A stretch of DNA of 64,000 bases from Mycolicibacterium arabiense (GTDB lineage: Bacteria; Actinomycetota; Actinomycetes; Mycobacteriales; Mycobacteriaceae), in assembly GCF_010731815.2 (NCBI RefSeq), contig NZ_AP022592.1:310001-374000 (forward strand), given 5' to 3'. Within the stretch, counting starts at the first letter, position 1. Every line of letters begins with the position of its first letter. Position numbers and translations under genes: made by a program. This document shows positions 8,620 through 17,438 of the stretch, piece after piece. Below the pieces are notes generated by a model that saw nothing but the letters and a program-made list of their open reading frames with translations, made no database searches and was not told the DNA's origin.

Positions 8620-8761
8620 GGTTTCTGTCCTGTGAGGTTGTCACCGAATGTATTTCGCCGTCAATTGCACCTGATGATTGGCGAATGCAAGCCATGCACG
8701 ACGCGAAAGACGTATCCCCTTCGCCGCCGTGCCACCGTTGACGCCAGCGACGACCACTCAC

Positions 8762-8785
8762 ATAATGGGCCGTCCGTCCCAATTA
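8762..8785. promoter_or_regulatory. Dyad operator, ATAATGGG-N8-CCCAATTA
   Basis: Third member of the family, only 14 bases before the DUF417 start, overlapping its ribosome site region. Confidence 0.6.
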
Positions 8786-8799
8786 TTGAGGAGACAGCC

Positions 8800-9303
8800 A
8801 TGGCTGACAAAGTGAAACTGCTCAGATCCGACAATCCGACACTGGTATCGAGGATCGACACGATCGCGGCGGTGCTGGGCCGCTATGGCCTGGTCATCGT
8901 CATCGGGTGGATCGGCGCACTGAAGTTCATGGACTTCGAAGCCCACCAGATCGCCCCCCTCGTCGCCAACAGCCCGTTCATGGGGTGGCTCTACAACTTC
9001 ATGTCCGAGAACGTGTTCTCGGATCTGCTCGGGGTAGTCGAAGTCAGCGCGGCGATCCTGCTGGCAATCAAACCGTTCGCCCCGAAGTTGTCGGTGCTGG
9101 GTAGCCTGCTGGCCATCCTGCTGTTCGTCAGTACCGTGAGCTTCTTGTTCACCACTCCAGGGGTCACCGAGCCGGCCGGCGGAGGATTTCCGGCCATCTC
9201 CCTGACAGGCGAATTCCTACTCAAGGACATCCCCCTGCTCGGACTGTCGTTCTGGACACTGAGCGACGCACTCAAGGCCATCGGGCAACGCGAGGCGACG
9301 TAA
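8800..9303 (+). CDS. DUF417/YkgB (RclC-like) membrane protein
   Basis: A 167-aa integral membrane protein, started at the ATG after GAGGAGACAGCC. It has four predicted membrane segments (about residues 28-45, 68-92, 99-118, 145-160). The conserved family blocks 'WIGALKFMDFEA', 'ANSPFMGWLY' and 'TPGVTEPAGGGFPAISLTGEFLLKD' are all present. E. coli RclC (YkgB) belongs to this family and is linked to resistance to reactive chlorine; the biochemical role is unknown. A decayed second copy lies at 16590-16976. The gene has the ATAATGGG dyad in its promoter, and a LysE fragment follows, matching the order at the second locus. Confidence 0.9.
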   Translation: MADKVKLLRSDNPTLVSRIDTIAAVLGRYGLVIVIGWIGALKFMDFEAHQIAPLVANSPFMGWLYNFMSENVFSDLLGVVEVSAAILLAIKPFAPKLSVLGSLLAILLFVSTVSFLFTTPGVTEPAGGGFPAISLTGEFLLKDIPLLGLSFWTLSDALKAIGQREAT

Positions 9304-9413
9304 AGACTTCAACCACCTCTGAACACGAACGCCGCCGCATTCACCGTTGCGGAGGTGCGGCACCGCCTCTCGGGCCAGACGGCGGCTCCAAGCGTTGCGA
9401 TGGGACGCATCCG

Positions 9414-9536
9414 ATGCATCCGGATGTGTTGGCTCTGTTGACAATGGCGTCGGCGGTTGTGGCCGGCGCGGTGAGTGCGTCGCCCGGTTTCGTGATGGTG
9501 GCTGTGAGCCACACCGGCTTTGACTCTGCGGTCGAT
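9414..9536 (+). pseudogene. LysE/RhtB exporter, N-terminal fragment
   Basis: About 41 codons starting ATG read MHPDVLALLTMASAVVAGAV and then SASPGFVMVA. This matches the first helix and the GAxSPGPSFxxVA signature of the LysE/RhtB amino-acid exporter family (compare the intact gene at 17439-18077). The reading then runs into sequence that belongs, on the opposite strand, to a broken hydrolase. The fragment is too short to function. The end is approximate. Confidence 0.55.
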
Positions 9537-9780
9537 TGCCCCAGCACCAGGACGTGGCCGCCCGACAGGCTGGTCCCCCAGGCGCGATGGTCGTCCAACA
9601 GCGTGCTGACTCCTGCGTCCGCCAGACCTTCGGCGAAGTCGGTGGGAGGGTTATCCGCCCGGCGAGCCCGTGCGTCATGACGGCCGCGGGGCCGGACCGA
9701 CCCGAACTCTCGGCGCCGTAGAACGGACCACGCAACGTGACGCCCTCGGCGTCGAACTCGACCTCCTGCGCTTCCACCAC
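9530..9780 (-). pseudogene. Alpha/beta hydrolase, N-terminal fragment with frameshift
   Basis: From 9780 leftward the translation begins MVEAQEVEFDAEGVTLRGPF and reaches AAVMTHGLAG, the N-terminus and oxyanion region of a dienelactone-type alpha/beta hydrolase. The match continues in another frame as 'DNPPTDFAEGLADAGVSTLL...GGHVLVLG' (to about 9530) and then stops. One frameshift near 9650 and loss of everything after about 80 residues make this a remnant. It abuts the LysE fragment, so a deletion or rearrangement probably joined the two. Confidence 0.55.
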
Positions 9781-9808
9781 TGCCCCTAGCCTTCCGCGCG
9801 AACGACCA

Positions 9809-9845
9809 TTACCGTCACGCTTTTTCGCGAGAAGCGTGGCGGTAA
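9809..9845 (-). terminator. Terminator after acs
   Basis: TTACCGTCACGCTT pairs with AAGCGTGGCGGTAA (14-bp arms, one G-T pair) around a 9-base loop, 25 bases beyond the acs stop codon. Confidence 0.75.
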
Positions 9846-9870
9846 CCGGCGTTCGGCGGAGGGGGCGGAC

Positions 9871-11841
9871 CTACTTGCTGGCGCGGATGGCTTCGAAGAC
9901 GCTGGGGTCGACGAGGGTCGACGTGTCGCCGAGTTCGCGGCCTTCGGCGACGTCGCGCAGTAGGCGGCGCATGATCTTGCCGCTGCGGGTCTTGGGGAGC
10001 TCGGGGACGACGTGGATTTCGCGGGGTTTGGCGATCGGGGAGATCTCCTTGGCGACCTCGGCCCGTAGTTCCTCGACCATGTTGGCGTCGTCGGCCTTGG
10101 CTGAGGCCTTGAGGATGACGAACGCGCAGATGGCCTGACCGGTCTGTTCGTCGGAGGCGCCGACGACGGCGGCCTCGGCGACCCCGGAGTGCCCGACGAG
10201 GGCGGATTCGACTTCGGCTGTGGAGATCCGGTGCCCGGAGATGTTCATGACGTCGTCGATGCGGCCGAGCACCCAGATCTCGCCGTCGGCGCCGTAGCGG
10301 GCGCCGTCACCGGCGAAGTACCAGCCCTGCTCGGCGAACCTCGACCAGTAGGTCTCCTTGAACCGCTCCGGATCGCCCCAGATGCCGCGCAGCATCGACG
10401 GCCACGGCTTGTCGAGCACCAGGTAGCCGTTGGCCTGCTCGCCGTGATCGGTACCGGGTTCGAGCTGCTTGCCGTCGTCGTCGACGATCACCGCCGAGAT
10501 GCCGGGCAGCGGTGTCATCGCCGAGCCGGGCTTGGCGTCGGTGACGCCGGGCAGCGGCGAGATCATGATCGACCCGGTCTCGGTCTGCCACCAGGTGTCC
10601 ACGATGGGCGTCTTGTCGGCGCCGAACACCGTGCGGTACCAGCGCCACGCCTCGGGGTTGATCGGTTCGCCGACCGACCCGAGCAGTCGCAGGCTCGACA
10701 GGTCGTGCTCGGCGGCGATCTGGCGGCCCAGTTTCATGAACGTCCGGATCAGCGTCGGCGCCGTGTAATAGATGGTGACGCCGTACTTCTCGATGACCTC
10801 GAAGTGGCGGTGCTCGGTCGGGGAGGTCGGGGTGCCCTCGTAGACGACCTGCGTCACGCCGTTGGACAGCGGTCCGTAGACGATGTAGGTGTGGCCGGTG
10901 ACCCAGCCGATGTCGGCGGTGCACCAGTACACGTCGGTCTCGGGTTTGACGTCGAAGACGTTGAAGTGGGTGTAGCTCGACTGGGTGAGGTAGCCGCCGG
11001 TGGTGTGCATGATGCCCTTGGGCTTGCCGGTGGTGCCCGAGGTGTAGAGCAGGAACAGCGGGTGTTCGGCGTCGAACGCCTCGGGGGTGTGGTCGGTGGA
11101 CGCCTTCGGCACGACCTCGTCCCACCAGACGTCGCGGCCCTCGGTCATCGCGGTGTCGATTCCGGTGCGGCGCACCACCAGAACGTGCTCGACACACTCC
11201 TGATCCTTGACCGCCTCGTCGACCGCCTCCTTCAATGACGCCGCCTTGCCGCGCCGGTACTGCCCGTCGGTGGTGATGACGAGCTTGGCCTCGGCGTCCT
11301 CGACGCGGGCCCGCAGTGCGCTCGCGGAGAAGCCCGCGAAGACGACGGAGTGCATGACGCCCAGCCGCGCGCACGCGAGCATCGCGACGATCGCCTCGGG
11401 GACCATCGGCATGTAGATCGCGACGCGGTCGCCGGCGACCAGGCCGAGGTCGGTCAGGGCGTTGGCCGCCTGCGACACCTCGTCTTTCAACTCCGCGTAG
11501 GTGATCGTCCGTTGATCGCCGACGGGTTCGCCCTCCCAGTGGATGGCGACGCGATCGCCGTTGCCCGCTTCCACGTGGCGATCGACACAGTTGTAGGCCA
11601 CGTTGAGCTTCCCGCCGACGAACCACTTCGCGAACGGCGCCTCCGACCAGTCCAGTACCTCGCCGAACGGCGTCTCCCACGCCAACCGCCGGGCCTGCTT
11701 GTCCCAGAACGCGAGTCGATCCCGCTCGGCCTCGTCGTACAACTCGGCGGACGCGTTCGCCGACGCGGCGAACTCGTCCGACGGCGGGAAGGCCGGTGGA
11801 TCGATGTCGGCGGAAGCTGCGGTTTCGACAATTGAGGGCAT
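9871..11841 (-). CDS. acs: Acetyl-CoA synthetase
   Basis: AMP-forming acetate:CoA ligase (acetate + ATP + CoA to acetyl-CoA). The start at 11841 (MPSIVETAAS) gives 656 aa, the usual Acs length. A longer reading exists but its extra residues look non-coding. Signatures: the phosphate loop YTSGTTGKPKGI, 'WWQTETGSI', the hinge region 'YFAGDGARYGADGEIW', and the C-terminal acetylation-site region KTRSGKIMRRLLR, whose first Lys after SG is the catalytic and regulatory residue. It follows amiB by 84 bases on the same strand. In this setting it would salvage acetate released from acetamide by AmiE. It may also have its own promoter. Confidence 0.95.
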   Translation of the reverse strand: MPSIVETAASADIDPPAFPPSDEFAASANASAELYDEAERDRLAFWDKQARRLAWETPFGEVLDWSEAPFAKWFVGGKLNVAYNCVDRHVEAGNGDRVAIHWEGEPVGDQRTITYAELKDEVSQAANALTDLGLVAGDRVAIYMPMVPEAIVAMLACARLGVMHSVVFAGFSASALRARVEDAEAKLVITTDGQYRRGKAASLKEAVDEAVKDQECVEHVLVVRRTGIDTAMTEGRDVWWDEVVPKASTDHTPEAFDAEHPLFLLYTSGTTGKPKGIMHTTGGYLTQSSYTHFNVFDVKPETDVYWCTADIGWVTGHTYIVYGPLSNGVTQVVYEGTPTSPTEHRHFEVIEKYGVTIYYTAPTLIRTFMKLGRQIAAEHDLSSLRLLGSVGEPINPEAWRWYRTVFGADKTPIVDTWWQTETGSIMISPLPGVTDAKPGSAMTPLPGISAVIVDDDGKQLEPGTDHGEQANGYLVLDKPWPSMLRGIWGDPERFKETYWSRFAEQGWYFAGDGARYGADGEIWVLGRIDDVMNISGHRISTAEVESALVGHSGVAEAAVVGASDEQTGQAICAFVILKASAKADDANMVEELRAEVAKEISPIAKPREIHVVPELPKTRSGKIMRRLLRDVAEGRELGDTSTLVDPSVFEAIRASK

Positions 11842-11925
11842 GGTCGGCTCGAATTCCCTTCGTACTGGTGGCCTGAGTAACGTTCGCGGCATCGACGGAG
11901 ACGGTCCGCGGGAGAGATGTCCCAC

Positions 11926-12978
11926 TTACAGGGCAATCACCGGTTCCACGCGCAGAACCTCCCCGGTTACGCTCGCCTCCAAAGTGATTGGAGTCGAGGA
12001 CGACGTCCCACGCGCTCGTAACACGCACTGCGCGACCGGAGCGACGAGATGTGTCCTGATCGCTCGGCGCAGCCCGCGGGCGCCGTAGACGGGGTCGAAC
12101 CCGATTTCGTGCAGGCGTTCGACGACGCCGGGACCGACGCGCAGCGCGACGGACTCCCGCGCCAGACGCGCGACCAGTAGTTCCAACTCGAGCGCGGCGA
12201 CCTGCAGGGCCGTCGCAGTTTCGAACGGGTTCATCACGACCGTCTCGTCGATCCGGTTGAAGAACTCCGGATCGAAGAACTCCTCTACCGCGGCGATGAC
12301 CAGATCGCGTGGACTGTCGGCCCGATGCGCGCGCCACGGTCGCCATCGACGACGAACTCGTTGCGCCGCTGCGAAATCCCCCGACCCCAGGTTCGAGGTC
12401 AAGAACACGAGACAGTTGCGGAACGAGATCCTTTCCTTGCCGTTCGCCAAACGCAGTTCACCGCAGTCCAGTACGTGTAGGAGTGCGCGGATCACCGTCG
12501 AGTCGGCCTTCTCGACCTCGTCGAACAGCACGACGCCGGGTGTGTACGGGTCTCCCTCGATCCTGTTCTTGTCGAACAGGGTGAAGGACTCCTTGCTACC
12601 CGCGTATCCGGGCGGTGCGCCCGAGAAGGACGCCGCGTAGTGCTCCTGCGCCAGGGCGGCCATGTCGATCCGGCAGAGATCGTCTGCGCCGGAACGTACT
12701 TCAGCGGCGACTCGACGGACGAGCTCCGTCTTGCCGACCCCGGTCGGCCCGACGAGCAATACACTCGCCAACGGTCGACCGGGATCGGCGACACCGGCGT
12801 GCGCAATCGACACCGCTCTGGCGACGGCGCTGACCGCCTCCGGTTGACCCACGATCCTCGCCTCGAGCCGGTCGACGAGGGCGCCGTGGTCGATAGCGGC
12901 GGGCAGCGGCGTTACGACCACGTCGCCGAGCGACGTGTTGCCGTTCTGCTCGTGGAACATGTCGGTGATGAAGGGCAC
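11926..12978 (-). CDS. amiB: AmiB, ClpB-like AAA+ ATPase of the amide operon
   Basis: A 350-aa single-ring AAA+ ATPase related to the second nucleotide domain of ClpB. The start is a GTG (VPFITDMFHEQ) 11 bases after the amiE stop, with AGAGGA as ribosome site. Walker A is GPTGVGKT, Walker B is VVLFDEVEK, sensor 1 is 'FLTSNLG' and sensor 2 is 'GARGLRRAI'. This matches AmiB, which lies next to amiE in the Pseudomonas aeruginosa amidase operon and is thought to help amide uptake or assembly with AmiS. There is no ClpB N-domain or middle coiled coil. The tight spacing shows co-transcription with amiE. Confidence 0.88.
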   Translation of the reverse strand: MPFITDMFHEQNGNTSLGDVVVTPLPAAIDHGALVDRLEARIVGQPEAVSAVARAVSIAHAGVADPGRPLASVLLVGPTGVGKTELVRRVAAEVRSGADDLCRIDMAALAQEHYAASFSGAPPGYAGSKESFTLFDKNRIEGDPYTPGVVLFDEVEKADSTVIRALLHVLDCGELRLANGKERISFRNCLVFLTSNLGSGDFAAAQRVRRRWRPWRAHRADSPRDLVIAAVEEFFDPEFFNRIDETVVMNPFETATALQVAALELELLVARLARESVALRVGPGVVERLHEIGFDPVYGARGLRRAIRTHLVAPVAQCVLRARGTSSSTPITLEASVTGEVLRVEPVIAL

Positions 12979-12989
12979 GCCGGTCCTCT

Positions 12990-14027
12990 CTACGCCTCGA
13001 CGGTCTGTTCGACGGGCAGGTTGCCGACTCGGCAGTCGGCCACGCCCACGGTCTCGCGCGTGATGGACTCGACCACCTCCTGTGCCTTCTGCGCATCGGT
13101 CACCCACAGCTTGTAGAACTCGAAGGGGCAGTCCGCGACGCCCTTGTCGCCGTCGCCGGCGGCATGGACGCCCGAGTAGCCGCGGTGCAGGAGTTTGAAC
13201 AGATGATTCTGCGATTGGTCGTACTCGCGGGCGTCTCGGATCGCCGACAGCGACAGTTGGGCGAACTGGATGCCGTACTCCTCTTCACCGGTCTCACCAA
13301 GAGTGCGGCCGTCGAACCCGACGATCGCCGAGTGCCCGAAGTAGGAGTACACGCCGTCGAAGCCGGCGGCGTTCGCCACCGCGACGTACGTGTTGTTCGC
13401 CCACGCCATCGCCTTGGCCATCAGCACCTGCTGGTCCTTGGACGGGTACATGTAGCCCTGGCACCGCACGATCAGTTCGGCACCCTTCATCGCGCAATCC
13501 CGCCAGATCTCGGGGTAGTTTCCGTCGTCGCAGATGATCAGCGAGATCTTCATGCCCTTCGGTCCCTGCGAGACGTAGGTGGTGTCGCCGGGGTACCAGC
13601 CCTCGATGGGGCACCACGGCAGGATCTTGCGGTACTTCTGGACGATTTCACCGGTGTCGTCGATGAGGACCAGTGTGTTGTAGGGCGGTTTGTTCGGGTG
13701 GTCCTCGTGCCTTTCGCCGGTGATCGAGAACACGCCCCAGGTCTTCGCCTTGCGACAGGCCGCGGCGAAGATGTCGGTCTCGTCGCCGGGAATGGTGGCG
13801 GCCGTGGCGTACATCTCATCGGGGTCGTACATGATGCCCTGGGTGGAGTATTCGGGAAAGACCACCAGATCCATACCGGGGAGGCCGGCCTTCATCCCGA
13901 CCACCATGTCGGCGATCTTGCGGGCGTTGTCCAGTACCTCCTCCTTTGTGTGCAGGCGGGGCATCTTGTAGTTGACGACCGCGACTCCGACGGTGTCCGG
14001 GCTGGATGAGATGTCTCCGTGTCGCAT
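12990..14027 (-). CDS. amiE: Aliphatic amidase AmiE
   Basis: Nitrilase-superfamily amidase hydrolysing short aliphatic amides (acetamide, propionamide) to the acid and ammonia, also with acyl-transfer activity. Starting at the ATG at 14027 ([15 protein letters not shown] just upstream) gives 345 aa, one less than the Pseudomonas enzyme. The catalytic triad falls at the canonical positions: Glu59 (VVFPEY), Lys134 (KYRKI) and Cys166 ([12 protein letters not shown]). '[29 protein letters not shown]' is also typical. It lies between amiS (58 bases upstream) and amiB (11 bases downstream). Confidence 0.97.
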   Translation of the reverse strand: MRHGDISSSPDTVGVAVVNYKMPRLHTKEEVLDNARKIADMVVGMKAGLPGMDLVVFPEYSTQGIMYDPDEMYATAATIPGDETDIFAAACRKAKTWGVFSITGERHEDHPNKPPYNTLVLIDDTGEIVQKYRKILPWCPIEGWYPGDTTYVSQGPKGMKISLIICDDGNYPEIWRDCAMKGAELIVRCQGYMYPSKDQQVLMAKAMAWANNTYVAVANAAGFDGVYSYFGHSAIVGFDGRTLGETGEEEYGIQFAQLSLSAIRDAREYDQSQNHLFKLLHRGYSGVHAAGDGDKGVADCPFEFYKLWVTDAQKAQEVVESITRETVGVADCRVGNLPVEQTVEA

Positions 14028-14085
14028 GAACTTCTCCTTCTGGTTGTTGGTGAAACGGATTGAGCAAACGTGAAATAACGAGCAG

Positions 14086-14712
14086 TCAGTTGTATGCGGG
14101 GGTGGTGGATCCTGCGCGAGCCCAGGTCGTGGAGCCACTGAGAACTGCCGCCGCGGTCAGCAGTGCGGTCAGACCCACGGCCCAGACCGCGGCGATCGGG
14201 CCCGAGGTCCGGTAATGGCCGGTGAGTGCGAGAAAGGCAGGTACCGCGCAGGTGGGCAGGCTCAGCAAGGTGACCGACCATCCGGTGAACGTTGTCAGCT
14301 CGTCGCGGCCGAGGCCGAACACCAGGAAGAACAGAAACCAGAGCACCGCCCACGCCATCCAGATGACACCGAAGGCGGGATCGCCGGCGACCGTAAACGA
14401 CAGCGCCGCGTAGACCACGGCGGCAGCGGCGACGAACAGCGAGAACCAGCCGATCCCCTGCGGCTCGAGACCTGCCAGGTTGGTCACCCCGACGTAGAGG
14501 TAGGTGAATCCGAAGAGGTAGATGCCCGAGGCGGCCAGCGTGGTCGCGGCGTCGCCGCCCGCCTGGATAAGCATCACCGTGGGTACGGCGCACTGAAGTG
14601 CGCCGACGAGGAGATTGAAGACTGCGGCGGAGCGCACCGGGACCTTGCCCAGCAGGGTGACACCGTTGAGGAAGAGCACGGCGCCGACGTAGAGCAGTCC
14701 GACGTTGTTCAT
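14086..14712 (-). CDS. amiS: AmiS/UreI family amide channel
   Basis: A 208-aa protein with six to seven membrane helices. The N-terminus, from the ATG at 14712, reads [17 protein letters not shown], the hallmark of the AmiS/UreI family. UreI is a proton-gated urea channel, and AmiS is believed to admit short amides. It is the second gene of the minus-strand amide operon (sensor, amiS, amiE, amiB, acs). The operator-like TTGAAA box lies just before it (14747-14760). An alternative start 39 bases upstream lacks a better ribosome site and would add residues not typical of the family. Confidence 0.92.
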   Translation of the reverse strand: MNNVGLLYVGAVLFLNGVTLLGKVPVRSAAVFNLLVGALQCAVPTVMLIQAGGDAATTLAASGIYLFGFTYLYVGVTNLAGLEPQGIGWFSLFVAAAAVVYAALSFTVAGDPAFGVIWMAWAVLWFLFFLVFGLGRDELTTFTGWSVTLLSLPTCAVPAFLALTGHYRTSGPIAAVWAVGLTALLTAAAVLSGSTTWARAGSTTPAYN

Positions 14713-14729
14713 TTTCCGCCCACCTATCG

Positions 14730-14760
14730 GTTTCATTTGGAATATCTCCATTTGAAACTA
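14730..14760. promoter_or_regulatory. TCCATTTGAAACTA box before amiS
   Basis: GTTTCA (14730-14735) and TGAAAC (14753-14758) form an imperfect dyad. The block 14747-14760 matches 12 of 14 bases with the block at 15932-15945 in the divergent amiC-like/marR promoter, suggesting that one regulator acts on both. Confidence 0.5.
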
Positions 14761-14800
14761 AGTGGTCGGCGCCACACTGTCAACTACCGCGTAGGCCGGA

Positions 14801-15916
14801 TCACAATCCGCCGCGCCGCTCCAAGGTCGTCAGCACTTCGAAGTCCAATCCGTCGGCCAGCGCCAGATGCACAGGCTGCTCCGTGGCATGGTGTCGGAAT
14901 TCAACTGTGCCTCTGGGACTTTCGTACGCAACACGGTCCGGCGTAGCGATGTCGGTTAGTCGCCCGGCTTTGTGAATAAGCTGTGCAAGCAGCTGCGGCC
15001 CCTCGTAACACGACTCGGCGATCCCCGTCAGCGGCGGGGCCCCACCTCCGTGCAGTTCGAGGTAGCGCCCGAGCAGATCCATCGAGTTGGCGCCGATCAT
15101 CGAACGGAAGTAGGAGGCGGCAGCGAACACGCCGCGGGTGCTTTCGTGGCCACTGGCCAGCAGCATTCCCTCGTCCATCAGCGGACTGAACCGTACGAAC
15201 GACTCATCGGCGCCGAGTTCGGCGCAGGCCCGGTTAAACTCGACGGCGTCCTGCCCCACCAACAGCATCAACACCGCATCGCACCGCGAACGCAGCGCAT
15301 CCCGCACAACCTCGGTCATGTCGGCGCGGCCGAGGTCCACGAACCGGCCGCCGACGATGCGCAGATCGAGGTCGCGGGCGTATTCGCGCACCGACGCCAG
15401 CGACGACCGCGGCCATACATAGTCGTCGCCGACGATGAACCACCGCCGCGCGCCCACGTTGTCGCGCATCCATCGCAAGGCCGGGGCGATCTGGGTGTCG
15501 GGCGTCTCCCCGCAGCAGAAGATGTCGCGTCGGGTCTCGCCGCCCTCGTAAAGCGCCGGATACGCGTAAGGCACGCGACCGGCGACCACCGGTGCCAACG
15601 CGTGCCGCACCGACGAGATGTGCCAGCCGGTCACCGCGTCAACCCGGCCGGCAGTCACCAAACGGTCGACCTCACGCGCCACCACAGCGGGTTCCGCTCC
15701 GCCGTCGACGATCTCGATGACGGCCTCGCGGCCCAGCACGCCCCCGGCAGCGTTCAGATCGCGGGCAGCCAGCTCGCTCACCGCCTCGCACGCGGGACCG
15801 AATACCCCACCCGGGCCCTGCAGCGGCACGACCACGGCCAGCCGCCATACCTCGGCGTCTTCGCGCCTTGGTGAGGGCCTACTCACAGCGCTGGTCCTAT
15901 CCAAGCCAAGGAACAT
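14801..15916 (-). CDS. AmiC-like amide sensor (periplasmic-binding-protein fold)
   Basis: A 371-aa protein of the Leu/Ile/Val-binding and AmiC family. It opens with 'RLAVVVPLQGPGGVFGPACEAVSELAARDLNAAGGVLGREAVIEIVDGG', the standard first Rossmann half, followed by 'DAVTGWHISSVRHALAPVV'. There is no signal peptide or lipobox, which fits a cytoplasmic sensor such as AmiC rather than a transport subunit. The start chosen is the ATG at 15916; longer readings run into the divergent marR gene. In Pseudomonas, AmiC holds the antiterminator AmiR until an amide binds. No amiR is visible here, so the sensor may work with the divergent MarR regulator. Confidence 0.8.
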   Translation of the reverse strand: MFLGLDRTSAVSRPSPRREDAEVWRLAVVVPLQGPGGVFGPACEAVSELAARDLNAAGGVLGREAVIEIVDGGAEPAVVAREVDRLVTAGRVDAVTGWHISSVRHALAPVVAGRVPYAYPALYEGGETRRDIFCCGETPDTQIAPALRWMRDNVGARRWFIVGDDYVWPRSSLASVREYARDLDLRIVGGRFVDLGRADMTEVVRDALRSRCDAVLMLLVGQDAVEFNRACAELGADESFVRFSPLMDEGMLLASGHESTRGVFAAASYFRSMIGANSMDLLGRYLELHGGGAPPLTGIAESCYEGPQLLAQLIHKAGRLTDIATPDRVAYESPRGTVEFRHHATEQPVHLALADGLDFEVLTTLERRGGL

Positions 15917-15991
15917 GAGGTTACTATCGTTTCCAGTTGAAAGTATTGACCGAGCCGGGCTCTCCCGGCAAGGCCTAAGGAGGCGGCGATC
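15917..15991. promoter_or_regulatory. Divergent promoter region with TCCAGTTGAAAGTA box
   Basis: Only 75 bases separate the amiC-like and marR-type genes. Bases 15932-15945 carry the box shared with the amiS promoter. TAAGGAGGCGG is the ribosome site of the MarR gene. Confidence 0.55.
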
Positions 15992-16414
15992 GTGTCGAGT
16001 GCGCCCACCGACGGCCCGGCTACCGCGTCGACGGCGGTCAGAGTGCTTCAGGCGGCCCGCCGGTTGGCCGTCGGGCTCGAGACCGAACTGCAGCGCGAAC
16101 AGCTCGGGGTCGACCACTGGCTGGCCATTGAGGCGCTCGCCGAATCCGGAGGCCTCACCATGGCCGAGTTGCAGGCGGAAACCGTAACTGCGGGGCCCAC
16201 CCTCACCCGGGTCGTGGACAAGCTTTCCACCCGCTCCCTGGCCTACCGGGAGGTGGACGCTTTGGACCGGCGCAAGGTACGGGTGTATCTCAGCGACCGG
16301 GGCGTGCAGACGCGCGATCGGCTCGCCGCAGCCCTCGCCGACGTCGAGGCCGAGTGGGCATCAACCGAGGGGTTTTCTGATGAGTTCGCGATGAACTCGC
16401 GAGCAAAGAGCTAG
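15992..16414 (+). CDS. MarR-family regulator
   Basis: A 140-aa winged-helix protein beginning at a GTG placed 10 bases after AGGAGG. The core 'LGVDHWLAIEALAESGGLTMAELQAETVTAGPTLTRVVDKLSTRSLAYREVDALDRRKVRVYLSDRG' contains the MarR recognition helix and the wing with DxR. It is divergent from the amide operon and is the obvious candidate to control it, replacing AmiR antitermination. The C-terminus is short and slightly irregular (FSDEFAMNSRAKS), so the last residues may be altered by a small indel. Confidence 0.88.
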   Translation: MSSAPTDGPATASTAVRVLQAARRLAVGLETELQREQLGVDHWLAIEALAESGGLTMAELQAETVTAGPTLTRVVDKLSTRSLAYREVDALDRRKVRVYLSDRGVQTRDRLAAALADVEAEWASTEGFSDEFAMNSRAKS

Positions 16415-16589
16415 GCGACCGGTACCACTGAGCCCCTTGCCGGACAATGCGTAATCCCCTTAGCACTGAACCGGTCTTGGGGGCGCTCGTTGAAGGCGCT
16501 GCCCAGTGCGACCGACGGCGACGCAGCCTGCGCGTATTCGATTTGCTGACGTCGTTGATTGGCGCCGAACGTGGTCGCAAAACGAGTCC

Positions 16590-16976
16590 GTGTCATCTCG
16601 TCTGAGCGCACAACAGACCGCGCTCTTGGTTTCGAACAGCTCCTTCATGGGCTGGCTCTGCGGCTTTCTGTCGGAGCGTACGTTCTCCGCCCTACTCGGT
16701 GTAATCGAGGTGGGTGACGAGAACCCATCGGCCAATCAAACCTGTTGCGCCGAAACTGTCCATCGTCGGGAACGTGTCGGCCATCTTGCTCTTCACAGGC
16801 CACGGTGAGTTCCTTGTTCACCACACCCAGTGTCACCGAGCCCGCTGGCGGCGGATTCCGGCGTTGTCGCTGTTTGGGAGCTTGTCACGAAGTACATTCC
16901 CCTACTTGGACTGTTCTTCTGTACCTTGTTCGATTTGGTCAAGGCCGTTGCGGCCAAGGGCGTGGGATCGAAATAG
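16590..16976 (+). pseudogene. Decayed DUF417 (RclC-like) gene
   Basis: Broken relative of the intact gene at 8800-9303. Readable pieces in three frames are 'SNSSFMGWLCGFLSERTFSALLGVIEV', 'KPVAPKLSIVGNVSAILLF' and 'TTPSVTEPAGGGF', then a C-terminal 'DLVKAVAAKGVGSK' ending at TAG 16974-16976. At least three frame changes and a missing N-terminal half rule out function. The intact LysE gene follows, as a LysE fragment follows the intact DUF417 gene. Confidence 0.75.
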
Positions 16977-17438
16977 AGCCTCTAATCAGTCGGATTGGTC
17001 GGCCTGTCAACACGTAGGCCTGACCCTTCTCATACCGCGGACGCTAAACGAGCCCCGGCGTGCGAGCAGGTCAACTCGGCCAAACCTCGTTCGCGTGGGT
17101 TTGGGCGGGCCGGGCTAGTGTCAGGCCGAAAGCAATTGACGCGTGGACAAGACGACCGGTAGCTTCCGCCGTGCACTCGGAGCGGGTCGTGGTGGTCCTG
17201 GTGTCCCGTCATCGTCGTCTCACCCAACGGTATCGACGTGACCGTCCAGCATCCTGGCGTGCGGCCAGGCAAGGCCGGAGTTCTATCCGAATGCTGCAGG
17301 GTCAACCAATCCGTGCCCCTCACCCGCGTTCATCGCGGACGAGTTCATCCCTCGCAGTCTTGAGCGCTCACGGGGAACGCCGTGAATCCCTCCCCCGGCG
17401 GGGATTGCACGGTGCGGGCACTTCGAAGGAGGTAGTTC
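16977..17438. other. Intergenic region, 462 bases
   Basis: Lies between the DUF417 remnant and LysE. Open frames here look like chance ORFs of GC-rich DNA. CGAAGGAGGTAG just before 17439 is the LysE ribosome site. No other feature recognised. Confidence 0.5.

Noticed and set aside
10189..11238. A 349-codon plus-strand frame inside acs
   Set aside because: Antisense shadow of the third-codon GC bias; Asp/Gly/Val-rich with no motif.
10307..12346. A 679-codon minus-strand frame overlapping acs
   Set aside because: It is a shadow of acs in another frame, dominated by Arg, Gly and Pro, with no domain, while acs in the correct frame is unmistakable.
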